In this document: positions 45,549-46,324 of the stretch, one piece after another
Position numbering within the stretch: the stretch's first letter is position 1
Layout: each line of letters opens with the position of its first letter
NCBI RefSeq assembly: GCF_001043915.1
Contig: NZ_LABX01000237.1
Span: 1 to 46,324, forward strand
DNA from: Methylobacterium aquaticum
GTDB lineage: Bacteria; Pseudomonadota; Alphaproteobacteria; Rhizobiales; Beijerinckiaceae
Reading direction: 5' to 3'
Length of the DNA stretch: 46,324 nt
Program-made: the position numbers and the translations under genes
The notes under the pieces: model-generated
Told to the model about the DNA's origin: nothing
The model's database searches: none
The model's input: the letters and a program-made list of their open reading frames with translations, nothing else

Positions 45549-46324
45549 ATGCCCGGACGACAGCGCATCATCCCGGTCCGCCGCGAATACAACCAATGGG
45601 TCGCGAACGAGACCCTGGAGGACTTCGCCCTGCGCTTCACCGCCAAGCGCGCCCGGCGCTGGTCGGGCTGGCGGGTCGCCCAGACGGCGCTCGGCTCGGT
45701 CGCCTTCCTGGCGCTGGAGGCGATCGGCGGCACCCTGATCCTGTCGAGCGGCTTCACCAACACGCTGTGGGCCGTGCTCACGGTCGGGCTGGTGATCTTC
45801 CTCACCGGCGTGCCGGTGAGCGCCTACGCCGCGCGCTACGGGCTCGACGTCGACCTGCTCACCCGGGGCGCGGGCTTCGGCTATATCGGCTCGACGATCA
45901 CCTCCCTCATCTACGCGAGCTTCACCTACCTGTTCTTCGCCATCGAGGCCGCGATCCTGGCGCTCGCCCTCGAACTCGGCTTCGGGCTGCCGCTCGCGGT
46001 CGGCTACCTCGTCAGCGCGCTGGCGGTGATCCCGCTGGTGACCTATGGCATCGCGCTGATCAGCCGGTTCCAACTCGTGACGCAGCCGGTCTGGCTCGCG
46101 CTGAACCTCCTGCCCATCGCCTGCATCGCGGCCTATGCGGATGCCCCGCTCGACGCCTGGATGACGCATGCCGGGCTCGCGGGCGGGGGGGCCGAGGGCT
46201 TCGATCTCCTGCTCTTCGGCTCGGCCTGCGGGATCCTGTTCGCGCTGATCGCCCAGATCGGCGAGCAGGTGGATTTCCTGCGCTTCGTGCCGCCGCAGGC
46301 CCCGGGCCGGGGCTGGCGCTGGTG
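45549..46324 (+). CDS. NCS1 permease-like membrane protein (5' part), possibly N-terminus of a transporter-histidine kinase
   Basis: The gene starts at ATG 45549 (GGGAGG just upstream) and is open to the right edge, giving 258 residues. After ANETLEDFALRFTAKRARRW come seven or so hydrophobic segments (TALGSVAFLALEAIGGTLIL; LLTRGAGFGYIGSTITSLIY; LFALIAQIGEQVDFLRFVPP), related to cytosine/purine/allantoin (NCS1) permeases. The ETLEDxALRFT start and GEQVDFLRF are features I associate with hybrid sensor kinases carrying an NCS1-like input domain. A plain permease is the alternative. It is divergent from the amide cluster, so it may sense or import its substrates. Confidence 0.75.
   Translation, partial: MPGRQRIIPVRREYNQWVANETLEDFALRFTAKRARRWSGWRVAQTALGSVAFLALEAIGGTLILSSGFTNTLWAVLTVGLVIFLTGVPVSAYAARYGLDVDLLTRGAGFGYIGSTITSLIYASFTYLFFAIEAAILALALELGFGLPLAVGYLVSALAVIPLVTYGIALISRFQLVTQPVWLALNLLPIACIAAYADAPLDAWMTHAGLAGGGAEGFDLLLFGSACGILFALIAQIGEQVDFLRFVPPQAPGRGWRW

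Overview
The window is high-GC DNA from a methylotrophic alphaproteobacterium. A Methylobacterium or Methylorubrum-like host is the best inference. The main evidence is a calcium-type methanol dehydrogenase large subunit (mxaF) followed by the 5' end of mxaJ at the left edge. Alphaproteobacterial housekeeping blocks (waaA-lpxK, a YfgM-like protein with der, NnrU, DUF2093) support this. No rRNA or tRNA gene and no CRISPR array was recognised.

Layout. (1) 1-2600: mxaJ (partial) and mxaF on the minus strand, with a perfect hairpin between them and an AT-rich control region upstream of mxaF. (2) 2600-8700: an accessory stretch. It holds decayed ISL3-like and IS5-like transposases, a small repeat, two operons of small uncharacterised proteins, a transglutaminase-like protein, a small secreted protein and a Hint-domain fragment. 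(3) 8700-12340: a Tat-exported oxalate decarboxylase-like bicupin, an EamA transporter, a secreted protein of unknown function and NnrU. (4) 12450-17100: a YfgM-like membrane protein, der, a small protein, and a divergent LysR regulator and NmrA-type reductase pair ending at a perfect palindrome. (5) 17100-22000: a YgiQ radical SAM protein and a nucleoside salvage operon (cdd-PNP-deoA). (6) 22000-25300: DUF2093 and a lipid A/Kdo operon (DUF374 acyltransferase-waaA-lpxK) joined by ATGA overlaps. (7) 25600-29010: a haloacid-dehalogenase-like protein, a succinate-semialdehyde dehydrogenase and a GNAT acetyltransferase. (8) 29000-29850: a non-coding gap with a 158-bp MITE-like repeat. (9) 29850-37400: a tripartite RND efflux set of mdtABC type. 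(10) 37400-46324: a short-chain amide utilisation cluster. It has a urea/amide-type ABC transporter (five genes), formamidase fmdA, fmdB and aliphatic amidase amiE. Divergent to it is a truncated gene for an NCS1-permease-like protein that may be the sensor half of a transporter-histidine kinase fusion.

How the parts fit. In a methylotroph the right-hand cluster would import small amides such as formamide and acetamide and release ammonia. The formate from formamide could enter the same C1 oxidation route that MxaF feeds from methanol. The oxalate decarboxylase-like protein, if active, would also produce formate. These links are inferred from gene content.

Strongest leads for new biology: the divergent NCS1-like protein beside the amide operon; stem-loops at the wide junctions of that operon and between mxaF and mxaJ; the paired-site architecture upstream of mxaF; the translationally linked operon of unknown small proteins at 6592-7997; and the bicupin with an Asn in place of a conserved metal-binding His.
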